From assembly GCA_965219705.1 (NCBI GenBank), contig OZ244789.1, forward strand, positions 2,480,001 to 2,544,000: a stretch of 64,000 nucleotides of DNA, written 5' to 3'. How positions within the stretch are numbered: position 1 is the first letter of the stretch; every line of letters begins with the position of its first letter. This document shows, piece after piece, positions 1 to 9,899 of the stretch. The stretch comes from JAJECS01 sp965219705. GTDB lineage: Bacteria; Chloroflexota; UBA11872. The translations under genes were made by a program, and so were the position numbers. The notes under the pieces were generated by a model, which was not told where the DNA came from, searched no databases, and saw only the letters and a program-made list of their open reading frames with translations.

Positions 1-417
1 GGTGAAGCCTTCCCAAATCCGCTGCGGCTCGGTCCACGCCTCGCCGCCGCTTCTGGACTTGAGGTGCCAAATGTCCAGGAACTTGCCGTGGTAGGGCCCC
101 TCATGCGCCACGCCTTCACCCGCCAGCGGCGCGCCAAAGACCCCTGAGCCACGGTCGTGCATCAGGAAGCAGTGAACCTCGTCGTCCGCGTCACGCAGCA
201 CTTCCAGGCCGCCCCAGAGCCCGCCCACGTCGGGCAGCACCAGCACATCGGGTCCTTCGCCCCAGGTTTGGCCGTCGTCGTTCGAGACGATACGCACGAT
301 TCGGCTGCGGGGGACCCCGGTGTCCTTGAGAAAGAAGCCTTCAAGCCGTCCATCTTGGCGGCGGACGAGCATCGGCCGCTCGACGCCCGGCGGCAGCGCG
401 ATCAGGGTTGGATGCAT
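1..417 (-). CDS. Sialidase/BNR-repeat-like protein, 5' part (runs off window start)
   Basis: The gene starts at ATG 417 and stays open for 139 codons to the window edge, so the C-terminal part is missing. A Shine-Dalgarno-like AGGAAA lies just upstream of the ATG. The reading contains an Asp-box (SNDDGQTW, about residues 45-52), the S-x-D-x-G-x-T-W turn of six-bladed sialidase-like beta-propellers. The protein is probably an exo-sialidase-like or other glycan-acting propeller enzyme, but catalytic residues cannot be judged from the N-terminal part. No signal peptide is seen. A second Asp-box gene lies at 10395-11591, so this locus seems to have several. The family call is fairly safe; the substrate is unknown. 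Confidence 0.7.
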   Translation of the reverse strand, partial: MHPTLIALPPGVERPMLVRRQDGRLEGFFLKDTGVPRSRIVRIVSNDDGQTWGEGPDVLVLPDVGGLWGGLEVLRDADDEVHCFLMHDRGSGVFGAPLAGEGVAHEGPYHGKFLDIWHLKSRSGGEAWTEPQRIWEGFT

Positions 418-489
418 GGCGCGTTTCCTCACACGAGCACGCGCGACCCCGGGGCGGAACGACCGCACGCGCACAAGCGTTGGGGCAGC

Positions 490-1271
490 TTAGCCGCCCG
501 ACCCACGGGTACCTCCCGAGGTGGTCGGATCGACGATCTCCACGTGCTGGATCAAGTCCGGCAGGTCGAAGTCCAGCGGTCCTTCGGCCTCTTCGAGATA
601 TCCGTCGCGCATGACCACGGTCTGATCGGCGATCTGGCTGAGCGCGGGATCGTGCGTGGCCACCACGGCGGTCACGCCTTCGGTGGCGACGATGTGGCGA
701 AACAGCAACATGATCTCCAGCCCGGTATTGCTGTCGAGCTCGCCGGTTGGCTCGTCGGCCAGCAATAGCGTGGGCCGGTTCGCGATGGCGCGGGCGATGG
801 CCACGCGCTGCTGTTCACCGCCGCTGAGCTCGAACGGCCGATGGTCCGCGCGCGGCTCCAGGCCGACCAAGCGCAACACCTCGCGCGTACGCGCGCCCCA
901 CGTTGCGGCGGGAGCGCCCGCCACGCGCAGCGCCAGCTCCACGTTCTCTCGCGCCGAAAGCACGGGCAGCAGTGCAAAGGTCTGAAAGACGAACCCCAGG
1001 CTACGGCGGCGCACCGCGGCGAGATCGTCCTCGCTCAGCGCGCCCAAGTCGGCGCCGTCAACGAATACCTGCCCCTCGGTCGGTACGTCCAGGCCCCCGA
1101 TCAAATTGAGCAAGGTCGTCTTGCCCGAACCGGAGCGACCGCGAAGAGCGTAGAGACCGCCGCGCGCGATGTCCCAGGTCGCGTCCGCGACGGCCGTCAC
1201 CGCGGCGGCGCCCTCGCCGTAGCGGCGCGAGACGTTGAGCAGTTGCACGACTGTCGATCGCGGCGCCTGGG

Positions 1272-1275
<4 letters not shown>
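490..1275 (-). CDS. ABC transporter ATP-binding protein (LolD/MacB class)
   Basis: A 261-aa ABC ATPase with Walker A GRSGSGKTT (about residues 44-52), signature LSGGEQQRVAIARAIA, Walker B LLLADEPTGELD and an H-loop at VVATHDP. The LSGGEQQRVAIARA/DEPTGELD pattern is typical of ATPases that pair with FtsX-type permeases (LolD, MacB, FtsE) rather than with solute importers. Its start overlaps the stop of the preceding ATPase by 4 nt. It is the last gene of a four-gene minus-strand operon (adaptor, permease, ATPase, ATPase). It probably powers export or membrane extraction of an unknown substrate, at the inner face of the membrane. Confidence 0.9.
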
Positions 1276-2158
<883 letters not shown>

Positions 2159-2162
<4 letters not shown>

Positions 2163-5071
2163 CCGGTTTCTTCCCCAAACTTGATGGCCTCGTGCGTGCG
2201 CACGCGCCGCAAGAGCCAGACCGAGAGCGGCAGCGCCGCGGCGATGAGCACGCCAAACACCACGTAGATCTTGCCAATATCGTCCCACGCGGTATCGACG
2301 ATGAAGGGCGGAAATGCGTCGCGCTCGCCCGCGCTCAACTCGAGGAAGGGCACGAACAGCGCGGCGGTCACCAGGCCGATGGCCGTTCCGGCGACCGTGC
2401 CGAGCACCACGAGGAACCCTTGCTCCAGCGTCATGATCGCGGCCATCTGGCGCGTCGAGATTCCCATGGCGCGCAGGATGCCGAACTCCTGCACCCGCCG
2501 CCGAAACGACAGGACCGCGTGCATGCCGAACCCGCTGAGGGTGAGGGCCGCGGCAACCACGAACGCCAGCGTCAGCAGCCCAAACGTCCCGACGAGCACG
2601 GCGTCACTGCGCGCTTGGACTATAGCCGCTCTGGCATCGACGGTGCGCAGCGCGCGGATGTCCAGGTCGTTCAGCGGCTCGACCAGCGGCTGTGCCGGTG
2701 CGTCGGGCAACAGGCGCACCAACGTGTTCCACGGCGAGCGCCCAACCACCCGGTCCACGTAGGTGAGATTGGCCAGTGCGAATGCGCCCAACCCGCGATT
2801 GTGGGCCGGCAGCGCGTCCATCCAACCCACCACCACGAAGGGCACCACCACCCGATTGATCTCCATGGTCACGGCGTCGCCGATCTGCACACCCATGACC
2901 TCATGAAAGGGACCGCGCTCCAAGACCACGCCGCGATCGTCCGCGGCCAGCGCGTTGGCGAGGCCATTGAGCGAGGTCAACGCGTAGTCCTCCCGCCACG
3001 CAATCGTGCGGGCAAACGGAATCGGGTCGACTGCGTGCAGCCGCACCTCGCGCAGGGCATTCACCGACGGCGTGCTGACATGCAAGAGCGCATTCTTGAC
3101 CCAGTGCCGGGCTGCTTCCGTGATCGCCAACCGTCCCGAGTCGTCCGCCACGTCGAGATGCCGATCCACAGGGGCGATGTACCACGCCTGAGCGTCGGCG
3201 TCGAAGTGCCCGCTCTCGATGATCTGGGCGTCGGCGCCGGTCTCAAAGTAGACCCGATCGATGAGGTTGCGATCGATCGTGGCCGCGAACGAGGCGCTGA
3301 AGGCGCCCAGGGCAAAGGTCAGCGAGAGCAACAACACCAGGCTGGTGTAGTGCGCCGGGCTGCGGCCGATCTGGCGCAGGGCCACGAAGGCGCTCACGCC
3401 GGATACCCGCGAGCTGACCGCCGCCAGCGCGCGCACCGCATACGGGAAGGCGCGGAGGGCGAAGACCGATACTGCAAAAATGAAGAGAATCGGCACCAGC
3501 ACCAGCAGCGTGTCCGCCAGCAGAAGGTCGTCCTCGGTGTCGCCGGGCAGCGCGTCGACGCTGCGCAGCAGGAAGAATCCGGCAAGCGCCCCCGCCAGCA
3601 GCAGCACGTCCAGGAACCGCCGCTGGTAGAGCGGTCGATCCAAGCTGCGCGACGCCTGCTGCTTGGCGCCCACGATGCTCAGCCGGGCCGCCGCCACGAC
3701 CGGCCCCAGCATCGCGGCCAGGCTGACCCCGATCGCGCCGGCGCCAATGGCCACGTGGCTCCCGTCGAGGGATATGTCGAGCGGCTGACGCGCGTCGAAG
3801 GCCAGGAAGGTCGCCGTCTGTCCGATGGCCTGCGCGAAGCCCATGCCCAGCGCCAGACCCACCGCGAGCGCGGGCGCCCCGATGAGCAGGCCCTCGATGA
3901 GATACACGCCGACCAATTGGACCACGCCAACGCCGCGGCTGCGCAGCAGGGCGACCTCCTGGCGCTGCCGCTCGATGGCCAACGCGACCGAGAGCCGCAT
4001 GAAGCCGAGCACCATCACCACGATCGGTACGCTGAGCGCCAGCAGGGCCACGGTGAGCACCACCAGGCGGCCCTCGAACCGTTCGAGGTCGCGCTCCAAG
4101 CGGGTGTTGAGCGTTGTATTCGGCAGCACTCGCTCCGCCACCGTACGCACGGCGGCGATGCCCTCGCGGGTGCGACCGGCGGACCCGGCTTGGAGCGCGG
4201 TGGCATCGAGCGGTGCAAACCAGACCGCGCGGTCGAAGAGGCGCGGATGGGACACGCTCGGATAGGTTGACAGTAGACCGCCGAGAAACGCGGCTGGCGG
4301 CGTGAACAGCGTGCGCTGCGTGAGATCCTCGACGTCCTCGGGCCAGAACGGCCGACCCGCCTCAATGGGCGCGAAGCGCCCAACGATGTCGACGGCCACC
4401 ACCGCCTGAGGCGTGCCCAACGCACGAGGGTCACCGAAGCGCAGCTGCACCTGGTCACCAACCACCAGGCCCCCGGCGTCGAGCATCTCCGTCGCGGCAA
4501 TGGCCTCGACCAGGGGCACCAGCGCACCGGACGGCAGGCGCAGCGAATAGACGTCGTCGGCGGCCGCGCGGCCTTCCAGCATCTCGACGTTGGCGTACAG
4601 GCCGGAAATCGCGCCCAGCCCGCCCCAGGGAACGCCCTCGCGCAGCGGCGCGCTCGGATCGTCGGACGTGAACAGGATGTGACGATTGTCGGATCGCACG
4701 AACCGCACGATGCGGTCCGGCGACACGCCGAGATTCGCGGTGATGGCCTGGCCCAGGATCTGGTCGGCCTGCCGATACTCGCCGAGCGTCGTCGACGGCT
4801 CGTCCGGCAGCTGCGTCCCGCCGTGCTCGATCACCACGCCCAGGTCGAGCGGCCCCGGCGACTCCCGCAAGTGCTCCCGCAGCAGGCGTGTGCTCATGCC
4901 CTCCGCGTAGAGCGGCACGGCGGTGATGACGCCGACCGTGAGCGAGAGCCCAAGCAGGGTGGTCAGGGCGTGGATGGGATTGCTGCGCAGCCGCCGTGCG
5001 GCAAACCCCAGCAGCGCGAGCACGGTGCGCCCGACGGCGCTCAACGACGCGCCGCCGCCCGGCCCGGTCAC
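2159..5071 (-). CDS. FtsX-type ABC permease, large two-module form
   Basis: A 970-aa membrane protein. An N-terminal membrane segment (about residues 30-55) is followed by a long extracytoplasmic domain, then a FtsX module (about 335-415) with several hydrophobic segments. Further hydrophobic segments lie near 485-590, with a second extracytoplasmic region after them. A second FtsX module is at about 825-905 (containing FGILRAMGIS), and a last membrane segment is near 935-955. The duplicated layout matches large permeases of the LolCE/MacB-like superfamily in monoderm and Chloroflexota-like genomes. It overlaps the adaptor gene upstream and the ATPase gene downstream by 4 nt each. Together they should form an adaptor-permease-ATPase export or lipid-handling machine. 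The substrate cannot be told. Confidence 0.88.
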
Positions 5072-6825
5072 GAGCGAACGGTGGCGAAGACCATGTCGCC
5101 CTCGGACAAGCCGTGGACGATCTCGACCTCGTCGTCAGTCTGCATGCCCAGCGTCACGGGCAGCGTGCGTCGGCGGCCGTCGATCAGCGTCTCGACGAAC
5201 GAGCGGCCGTTGACCGTCCACACCGCGGTCGCCGGCACCTTGAGCACGCCGTCGGAGGCGCCGAGCAAGACGCTGATGACGCCCTGCATGCCGATGGTGA
5301 CGGGCCGGTCGCCCCAGGGAACCGCAAGCTGGATGAAGGGCTTGTCGGAAGCGTCGCCCGTGTCGAGCGGCAGCGTGACGACCGTCCCCTCAAGCGGTGT
5401 ATCCGCAAACTCCCGCAACGTGACCTCCACCACCTGATCGACGTGCAAGTTGGCGACCTGCGCCGTGGTGGCCACTGCCTCGAACACCAGATCGCTCGCC
5501 CGCGCCAACTCGACGGCGGGCTCCCCAGGTGCAATCTCGCGCCCGCGCACGGTGAGCACTCGGGAAATGATGCCGTCGTAGGGCGCCACGATCTCCAGTC
5601 GGGTCAAGCGGTCCTCGAGCAGCGCCACCTGCTCGTCGATGCGCTCGGACTCGGCCTGCAGCCGCTTGACGTCGGCGGCGATGGCGGTGGCGCCGGCATC
5701 CAGCCCGGCCAGCGCCTCGGCGGCCAGATCGTATTCGTACTGCGCCGAGGCCAGGGCCGCCTCCGCCGCGGCGAGCGCGACGGCCGAGGGACCGGCCGTC
5801 AGGCGACCCAGCTCGCCCTGCGCGGCGAGCAAGTCCAACTCGGCGGCGGTACGCGCCCGCCGCGCCGCGCGCAGTTGGGGCGGTCCATCCGGGCCGGCCG
5901 CTTGCTGCTCGATCACGCGCGCCTCAGCGGCCGCAAGCTCGGCGGCGGCCAGTTTCGCGTCGGCCGTCGCCAGTTCACGTGCCGACGCATCCTCGGGCAG
6001 CGCGTCGCGCTCAGCCTGAGCGTCGGCGAGATCGGCCTCACGCAGCGCACGCTCGGCGCGCGCGATCGCCACCAGCGCGTCAACCGAACGTTCGGCAGCC
6101 GTAACTGCCGCATGGCGCTCGGCTAGCACCTCCGCCAGCAACGCCAGCCGCGCTTGGGCGACGAACACCTCAGCGTCGGACGCCGGTGCGCTGAGCGCTT
6201 CCCACACGCGTTCCCGCTCGGCAAGCTCTGCTCTCGCCGCCAGCAAGGCGCGCTCGGCAGCCGCGCGTTCCGTGGCAAGCCGAGCCTCGGCTGCCGTGAG
6301 TTGCTCCAGGATCGCTCCGTGGGACTCGCGCTCGGCGCCGATCTGGGCGTTGAGCGACTCGGCGTCGAGTTCAGCGAGCACGCTGCCCTGCTGCACCATC
6401 ACGCCCCGCTGGCCGCGCACGGTCGCCACGACGCCGGGAACATCGAACGACAGAATCTCCTGTCCAAGCGCCTCAACCAGTCCGGGGATGCGCAGGCGAT
6501 TTTCAAGGCGTCCGCGCACAACCGGCACCATTGGGTCCCGCTGCTCGGTCGAGGGGTCGGGAGCGAGCGTGGGGGTGGCGTCGGCCGCGGGTGCGACCGG
6601 ATCGCAGGCCAGGACGCCGATGGCTGCCGCACCGCCGACGATCAGCGCGCCCAGCACGGTGCGCAGCCGACGGGCCGCGACCCAGCGTCGAACGGGCAGC
6701 GCCAGGTGTGTGGCGCATGCGGTTCGTATGTTCGCGACCGGCGACGGGATGCGATGCAGCGTCAGGGGGTGACGCCTCCCTCGACCACGGTGTCCCGAAG
6801 TGTAGGCCGCGCCGCGGCGATGCAT
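5068..6825 (-). CDS. HlyD/MacA-like membrane-fusion (adaptor) subunit, lipoprotein-like N-terminus
   Basis: An adaptor protein with a hydrophobic N-terminal stretch ending GVLAC, which looks like a lipobox, so it is probably lipid-anchored outside the membrane. A very long Ala/Glu/Arg-rich coiled-coil hairpin follows, then a barrel-sandwich/lipoyl half (APYDGIISRVLTVRGREIAP) and a beta-barrel/MP domain (VKVPATAVWTVNGRSFV region). This order fits HlyD/MacA adaptors. The start is uncertain. ATG 6825 is listed; an upstream ATG at 6909 would leave only 17 bp to the divergent gene at 6927. A CTG at 6765 has GGGAGG about 9 nt before it and would give a more normal leader. It is the first gene of the operon and overlaps the permease as ATGA. 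Confidence 0.8.
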   Translation of the reverse strand: MHRRGAAYTSGHRGRGRRHPLTLHRIPSPVANIRTACATHLALPVRRWVAARRLRTVLGALIVGGAAAIGVLACDPVAPAADATPTLAPDPSTEQRDPMVPVVRGRLENRLRIPGLVEALGQEILSFDVPGVVATVRGQRGVMVQQGSVLAELDAESLNAQIGAERESHGAILEQLTAAEARLATERAAAERALLAARAELAERERVWEALSAPASDAEVFVAQARLALLAEVLAERHAAVTAAERSVDALVAIARAERALREADLADAQAERDALPEDASARELATADAKLAAAELAAAEARVIEQQAAGPDGPPQLRAARRARTAAELDLLAAQGELGRLTAGPSAVALAAAEAALASAQYEYDLAAEALAGLDAGATAIAADVKRLQAESERIDEQVALLEDRLTRLEIVAPYDGIISRVLTVRGREIAPGEPAVELARASDLVFEAVATTAQVANLHVDQVVEVTLREFADTPLEGTVVTLPLDTGDASDKPFIQLAVPWGDRPVTIGMQGVISVLLGASDGVLKVPATAVWTVNGRSFVETLIDGRRRTLPVTLGMQTDDEVEIVHGLSEGDMVFATVRS

Positions 6826-6926
6826 GTCAGTGAGCGAGTTTCGCACGGCGGCGCCGTCTGGCGAGTCCAGGCGCGCTTGCGCCGAGTTTGCGACCATGGG
6901 CCGACGCACCCGCGGGAGGTGATTCC

Positions 6927-7799
6927 ATGTCCATTAGGCTCGCCTGCGCCGATTTCACGTGGCCGTTGCTCCGGCACGAGCAGTCCCTGGCCCTGATTTC
7001 CACCCTCGGGTTCGAGGGTGTCGATCTTGGGATCTTCGGCAACCGCTCGCACGTGCGCCCCGAGATGATCCAAGGCGACGTGCCCATGTGGGCCGGCATC
7101 CTGCGTGAGCGGCTGGAGCGGAACAATCTCGAGCCCGCGGACGTGTTCCTGATCCCGAGCACCGAACCCGGCGGCATGGTGCCGAACCATCCCGATCCGG
7201 CCCAGCGCCAGGCTGGGCGCGAGCACTTCAAGGACGTGGTGGAGCTGGCGCGCCGGCTGGAAGCCAAGGGCATTTCCTCGACCTGCGGCGAGGTGTTCGA
7301 GGGCGAGACGCCCAGCGAGTCGCTGCGCAACTCCGCCGAGGAGCTTTCCTGGCGCGTCGATCAGGGCGACCGGTACGGCATCGCGGTCTCCGTCGAGCCG
7401 GCGGTGGGCACCAACGCCAACACGGTGGAGAAGGCGCTGGAGATGCTGGATCTGAGCCCGGGCCTCAAGCTCACGCTCGACTACTGCCACTTCGTCTACC
7501 AGGGCATGGAACAAACCTCCGTCGATCCGCTGCTGCCCCATGCCCGGCACTTCCACTGCCGCGGCTGTGCGCCCGACAGGATGCAGGTCGACTTCGACGA
7601 AAACACCATCGACTACGCGCGCATCATCAACAAGATGCAAGAGGTCGGCTACGGCGGCTGGTTCGGCGTCGAGTTCGTCTGGACGGCCATCTGGAATTGC
7701 AACCAGGTCGACAACACGGCGGAGACCATCCGCTTTCGCGACCTCGCGCTGTCCGTCATCAACGGCACCGAGCATGTGCCGTTCATGCACACGATCTAG
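6927..7799 (+). CDS. Sugar phosphate isomerase/epimerase-like TIM-barrel protein
   Basis: A 290-aa protein of the xylose-isomerase-like TIM barrel (AP endonuclease 2) family. ATG 6927 is chosen because GGGAGGTG sits 7 nt upstream; the reading begins MSIRLACADFTWPLL. Expected metal and acid positions are visible: E in VSVEPAVGTN, D/H in LDYCHFVYQG, H in RHFHCRGC and E in GVEFVW. Such enzymes isomerise or epimerise sugars or inositol-type compounds, and the exact substrate cannot be assigned. It is transcribed divergently from the export operon and followed by a rho-independent terminator, so it is probably a single-gene unit. Confidence 0.85.
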   Translation: MSIRLACADFTWPLLRHEQSLALISTLGFEGVDLGIFGNRSHVRPEMIQGDVPMWAGILRERLERNNLEPADVFLIPSTEPGGMVPNHPDPAQRQAGREHFKDVVELARRLEAKGISSTCGEVFEGETPSESLRNSAEELSWRVDQGDRYGIAVSVEPAVGTNANTVEKALEMLDLSPGLKLTLDYCHFVYQGMEQTSVDPLLPHARHFHCRGCAPDRMQVDFDENTIDYARIINKMQEVGYGGWFGVEFVWTAIWNCNQVDNTAETIRFRDLALSVINGTEHVPFMHTI

Positions 7800-7832
7800 C
7801 GCGAAAAGGCCAGGCCTCTGCTTACGGGACGG

Positions 7833-7886
7833 CTCGCCGCCCCTTCGGGTGGGCTGCGTCGCCTCGATTGAGCGGCGAGTTTTTTT
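7833..7886 (+). terminator. Rho-independent terminator after the TIM-barrel gene
   Basis: CTCGCCGC (7833-7840) and GCGGCGAG (7872-7879) pair as a perfect 8-bp stem. The loop is long, with secondary pairing possible inside it, and seven T follow at once (7880-7886). It ends the transcript starting near 6900. Confidence 0.75.
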
Positions 7887-8022
7887 ACGTGTTCGGGGTG
7901 TTGCTTCGACTCCGAAATATAGTCTGGCCACGGGCATGACCGGCCAGCAATGAGACGAAGTTGCTTAATCCAGGTCGTCGCGGCTTTACTGGCCACTGGC
8001 GGCTGACCACCGGCCACAGCCC

Positions 8023-8256
8023 ATGCCCGACTTCTTCGCGCAGCCCATCCTGAATTCCCCGTATGCCTATCCGGGGGAGCACTGGGAGCTTGACGACGAC
8101 GGGCAGCCGACCAACCACATCATTCATTGCCGCCGGGCCTTCGCCGAGTTCACCGACGTCTACGCGCTTGGGGACAGGTTGGGAGTCAAGATCACGTCAG
8201 GCCTGAACAAGCTGATCGCGCAGGCAGCCGGTAGCAGCGCGGGAGCAGCCGTGTGA
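8023..8256 (+). pseudogene. Remnant of a type III-like restriction endonuclease/helicase (N-terminus joined to C-terminus)
   Basis: A 77-aa open frame. Residues 1-37 (FAQPILNSPYAYPGEHWELD and on to a paired RR) resemble, from memory, the extreme N-terminus of large DEAD/DEAH restriction endonucleases that begin ..KPILNSPYEYPxRHWELDxxGQPT..RR. From about residue 38, AFAEFTDVYALGDRLG and what follows resembles the extreme C-terminus of the same proteins (W-AFxEFTDVYxxxxDF). All helicase and nuclease motifs, roughly 900 residues, are missing, yet the join is in frame. It cannot be an active enzyme. The gene overlaps the next one as GTGA. The family recognition needs a database search. Confidence 0.7.
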
Positions 8257-8504
8257 AGGCGACGCGCTACTTCGATCAGCAGGTGCGCCGCAAGCGGCCC
8301 TACATTGATCCGGCCTGGTGTGTCCAGGTCATCACCGCGCCCATCCGCCGCGAGGGGCAGCCGGATGGACGCGTCCGCTTCTGGGGCGAGATTGCCCAAC
8401 CAGGCGATCCCGGCGCCCGTTTCCTTCGGGTCATTACGCTGGCCGACGGAGAGACGATCCACAATGCGTTCTTCGACCGACGCTTCCGAAAGGACAGCCC
8501 ATGA
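8253..8504 (+). CDS. Small protein paired with a DUF2283 gene (DUF4258-like?)
   Basis: An 83-aa protein with a GTG start overlapping the preceding stop (GTGA) and a stop overlapping the next start (ATGA). The reading holds RPYIDPAWCVQVI near residue 15 and RFLRVITLADGETIHNAFFD near the end. Small basic beta-rich proteins of this kind are commonly found just upstream of DUF2283 proteins and are sometimes annotated DUF4258. That label is tentative. The coupled two-gene layout recalls toxin-antitoxin or RNA-interferase-like pairs, but no function is shown. Confidence 0.65.
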   Translation: MKATRYFDQQVRRKRPYIDPAWCVQVITAPIRREGQPDGRVRFWGEIAQPGDPGARFLRVITLADGETIHNAFFDRRFRKDSP

Positions 8505-8716
8505 AGCTCCACTACTACCCGGAAACCGACAGTCTCTACGTCGAGCTGAAGTCCGGGCCGGGCGTGGAGACGCGCGAGGTTGCGGACGGGCTCAACGTCG
8601 ACCTCGATGCCGCCGGCGAAGTTGTCGGCTTTGACATTGACCACGCGTCGAAGCGATTGGAACTTTCGACGCTGGAGACCGAGGCGCTGCCGGTGCACTC
8701 CATCAAGGCAAGCTGA
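8501..8716 (+). CDS. DUF2283 domain protein
   Basis: A 71-aa protein beginning MKLHYYPETDSLYVELKSGP. This is the start pattern of the DUF2283 family (Y-x-x-x-x-D-x-L-Y-I-x-L). The middle NVDLDAAGEVVGFDID and the end RLELSTLE also fit. ATG 8501 is chosen for homology and because it overlaps the upstream stop as ATGA. It fills nearly the usual family length. The biological role of the family is not known. Here it sits between two wrecked restriction-modification genes. Confidence 0.85.
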   Translation: MKLHYYPETDSLYVELKSGPGVETREVADGLNVDLDAAGEVVGFDIDHASKRLELSTLETEALPVHSIKAS

Positions 8717-8819
8717 TCGGTGCCCCGCAGACGCGGGGCGCGGGAGCGACGAAGGGTTTCGCCAAGGTCTCTTGAAGTGGGAGGTTTAGAGAGCCCGTTT
8801 CAGAAGCCCACGAAACCCG

Positions 8820-8905
8820 TTCGTGGTGAGCCCTTCGACAGGCTCAGGGCAGGCTCTGGCGAACCATGAATGGCCCTTCGACGGGCTCGGGGCGAACGGC
8901 TTGAC
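8820..8905 (+). repeat. Intergenic repeat, two copies of the CCCTTCGAC-xGGCTC family
   Basis: Two imperfect palindromic units lie side by side: CCCTTCGACAGGCTCAGGG at 8831-8849 and CCCTTCGACGGGCTCGGGG at 8874-8892, each followed by CGAAC. The first copy has an extra CAGGCTCTGG before CGAAC. Related copies lie at 12029-12055 and 42855-42881. The gap 8717-8972 holds nothing else I can identify. Confidence 0.75.
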
Positions 8906-8972
8906 CGCTGGGCCGCACGCCTATTCCTAGAAAAGGGCCCGCTACGGTGACCAGCGCGGCTACCATGCGGCC

Positions 8973-9415
8973 ATGCCGCGGCTGACGACAGCGGTCGAGA
9001 CCTACTTCCAAGACCTGCGGCGCATCCGCGCCTCCGGCGGGGCCACGGCCGCAACATGACCGGCGACGACTTCGCCGTCACCGCCGGCTGGGGGCACTTC
9101 GGCACCGGTGAGGCCGTCATGCCCGGCCAAGGCCGCGCGGTCGAACGCGCCTGCACCCAAGATGAACGCGTCGCGCTCGGCGATACCACGTTTGACATCT
9201 ATCTCAACGACCGCGCCTACTGGCGCAACGTCCCCGCCGCCGTCTGGCGCTACAGGCTCGGCGGCTACCAGGTGCTCAAGAAGTGGCTCTCCTACCGCGA
9301 GCGAACCATCCTCGGCCGCCCGCTTCGCCCGGAGGAAGTCCAGCATTTCACCGACACCGCGCGGCGGATTGCTGCGATCCTGCTAAAGACCGGCAAGAGG
9401 GATTGGAAGTACTAA
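8973..9415 (+). pseudogene. Remnant of a type ISP restriction-modification enzyme (N-terminus plus C-terminal tail)
   Basis: Frame one (ATG 8973, stop 9059) reads MPRLTTAVETYFQDLRRIRA and then SGGAT. That matches my memory of the first residues of type ISP enzymes (TTAVETYFADLRR.RASGGAT..). Frame two (ATG 9056, stop 9415; 119 aa) holds a C-terminal part with DIYLNDRAYWRNVPAAVW, GGYQVLKKWLSYRE, LGRPL and TARRIAAIL. This is the closing segment of the same enzymes, just before their usual end. The two pieces meet as ATGA in different frames. The helicase, methylase and nuclease centre, more than 1000 residues, is gone, so the gene is dead as a restriction enzyme. The C-terminal piece could still be translated. 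Confidence 0.75.
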
Positions 9416-9436
9416 GGATAAGGGTCTGACGGGCGA

Positions 9437-9895
9437 CTACAGGCGCTGACGATGCGTGAAATTGACCGTCGCGTTGGGCGCTTTTGACAATGCTGCAAGG
9501 CAGAGAGCCATATCCACCGTGACCAACGGCGTTTCCGCCGTGACGACTTCCAGCAGGGCGGCGTCCGTCAGGCCCAGCCGGCTGAATGCTGCGTTGCGTG
9601 CCGCCTCGGTGCTGGCGACGACGATCTCCTTGTGAATGTCAATTTGGGACTGGAACGTGGCAAAGAACCTGGACCGCTCCGGTTCGCCGTGTTGGCCAAG
9701 CAGGTTGGATGTCTCCGTGAGCGTGTTTGGCGTGACCAATACCGCGCCATAATCGCCGACAAGATCGACCAAAGTGGCATAGTCGTGCGCCGTGAATTTG
9801 CGCAGTCGACGATGCTTGCGGATCAGGTCTGCATCGGTAGTGTCGACGACGAGCAGCGTGAGCAGGTTGGCGTCGATATAGCATCCAGCGGGCAA
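9437..9895 (-). CDS. PIN-domain protein (putative ribonuclease)
   Basis: A 152-aa protein with the PIN acid set: D in YIDANLL (about residue 8), E in NTLTETSNLL, D in GLTDAALLE and D in VTVDMALC. PIN domains are metal-dependent RNases, often the toxin of two-gene modules. It lies 4 nt after a 98-aa gene on the same strand, an arrangement like antitoxin then toxin. No VapB-type or other known antitoxin is recognisable upstream. The catalytic residues are present, so it may be active, unlike its ruined neighbours. Confidence 0.85.
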   Translation of the reverse strand: MPAGCYIDANLLTLLVVDTTDADLIRKHRRLRKFTAHDYATLVDLVGDYGAVLVTPNTLTETSNLLGQHGEPERSRFFATFQSQIDIHKEIVVASTEAARNAAFSRLGLTDAALLEVVTAETPLVTVDMALCLAALSKAPNATVNFTHRQRL

Positions 9896-9899
9896 CGAA

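Noticed and set aside
2192..4270. 692-aa plus-strand open frame
   Set aside because: Antisense shadow of the FtsX permease; His/Arg/Gln-rich composition with no domain.
8717..8972. A small gene between DUF2283 and the type ISP remnant
   Set aside because: The region is filled by two repeat units; no frame with a start signal and sensible composition.
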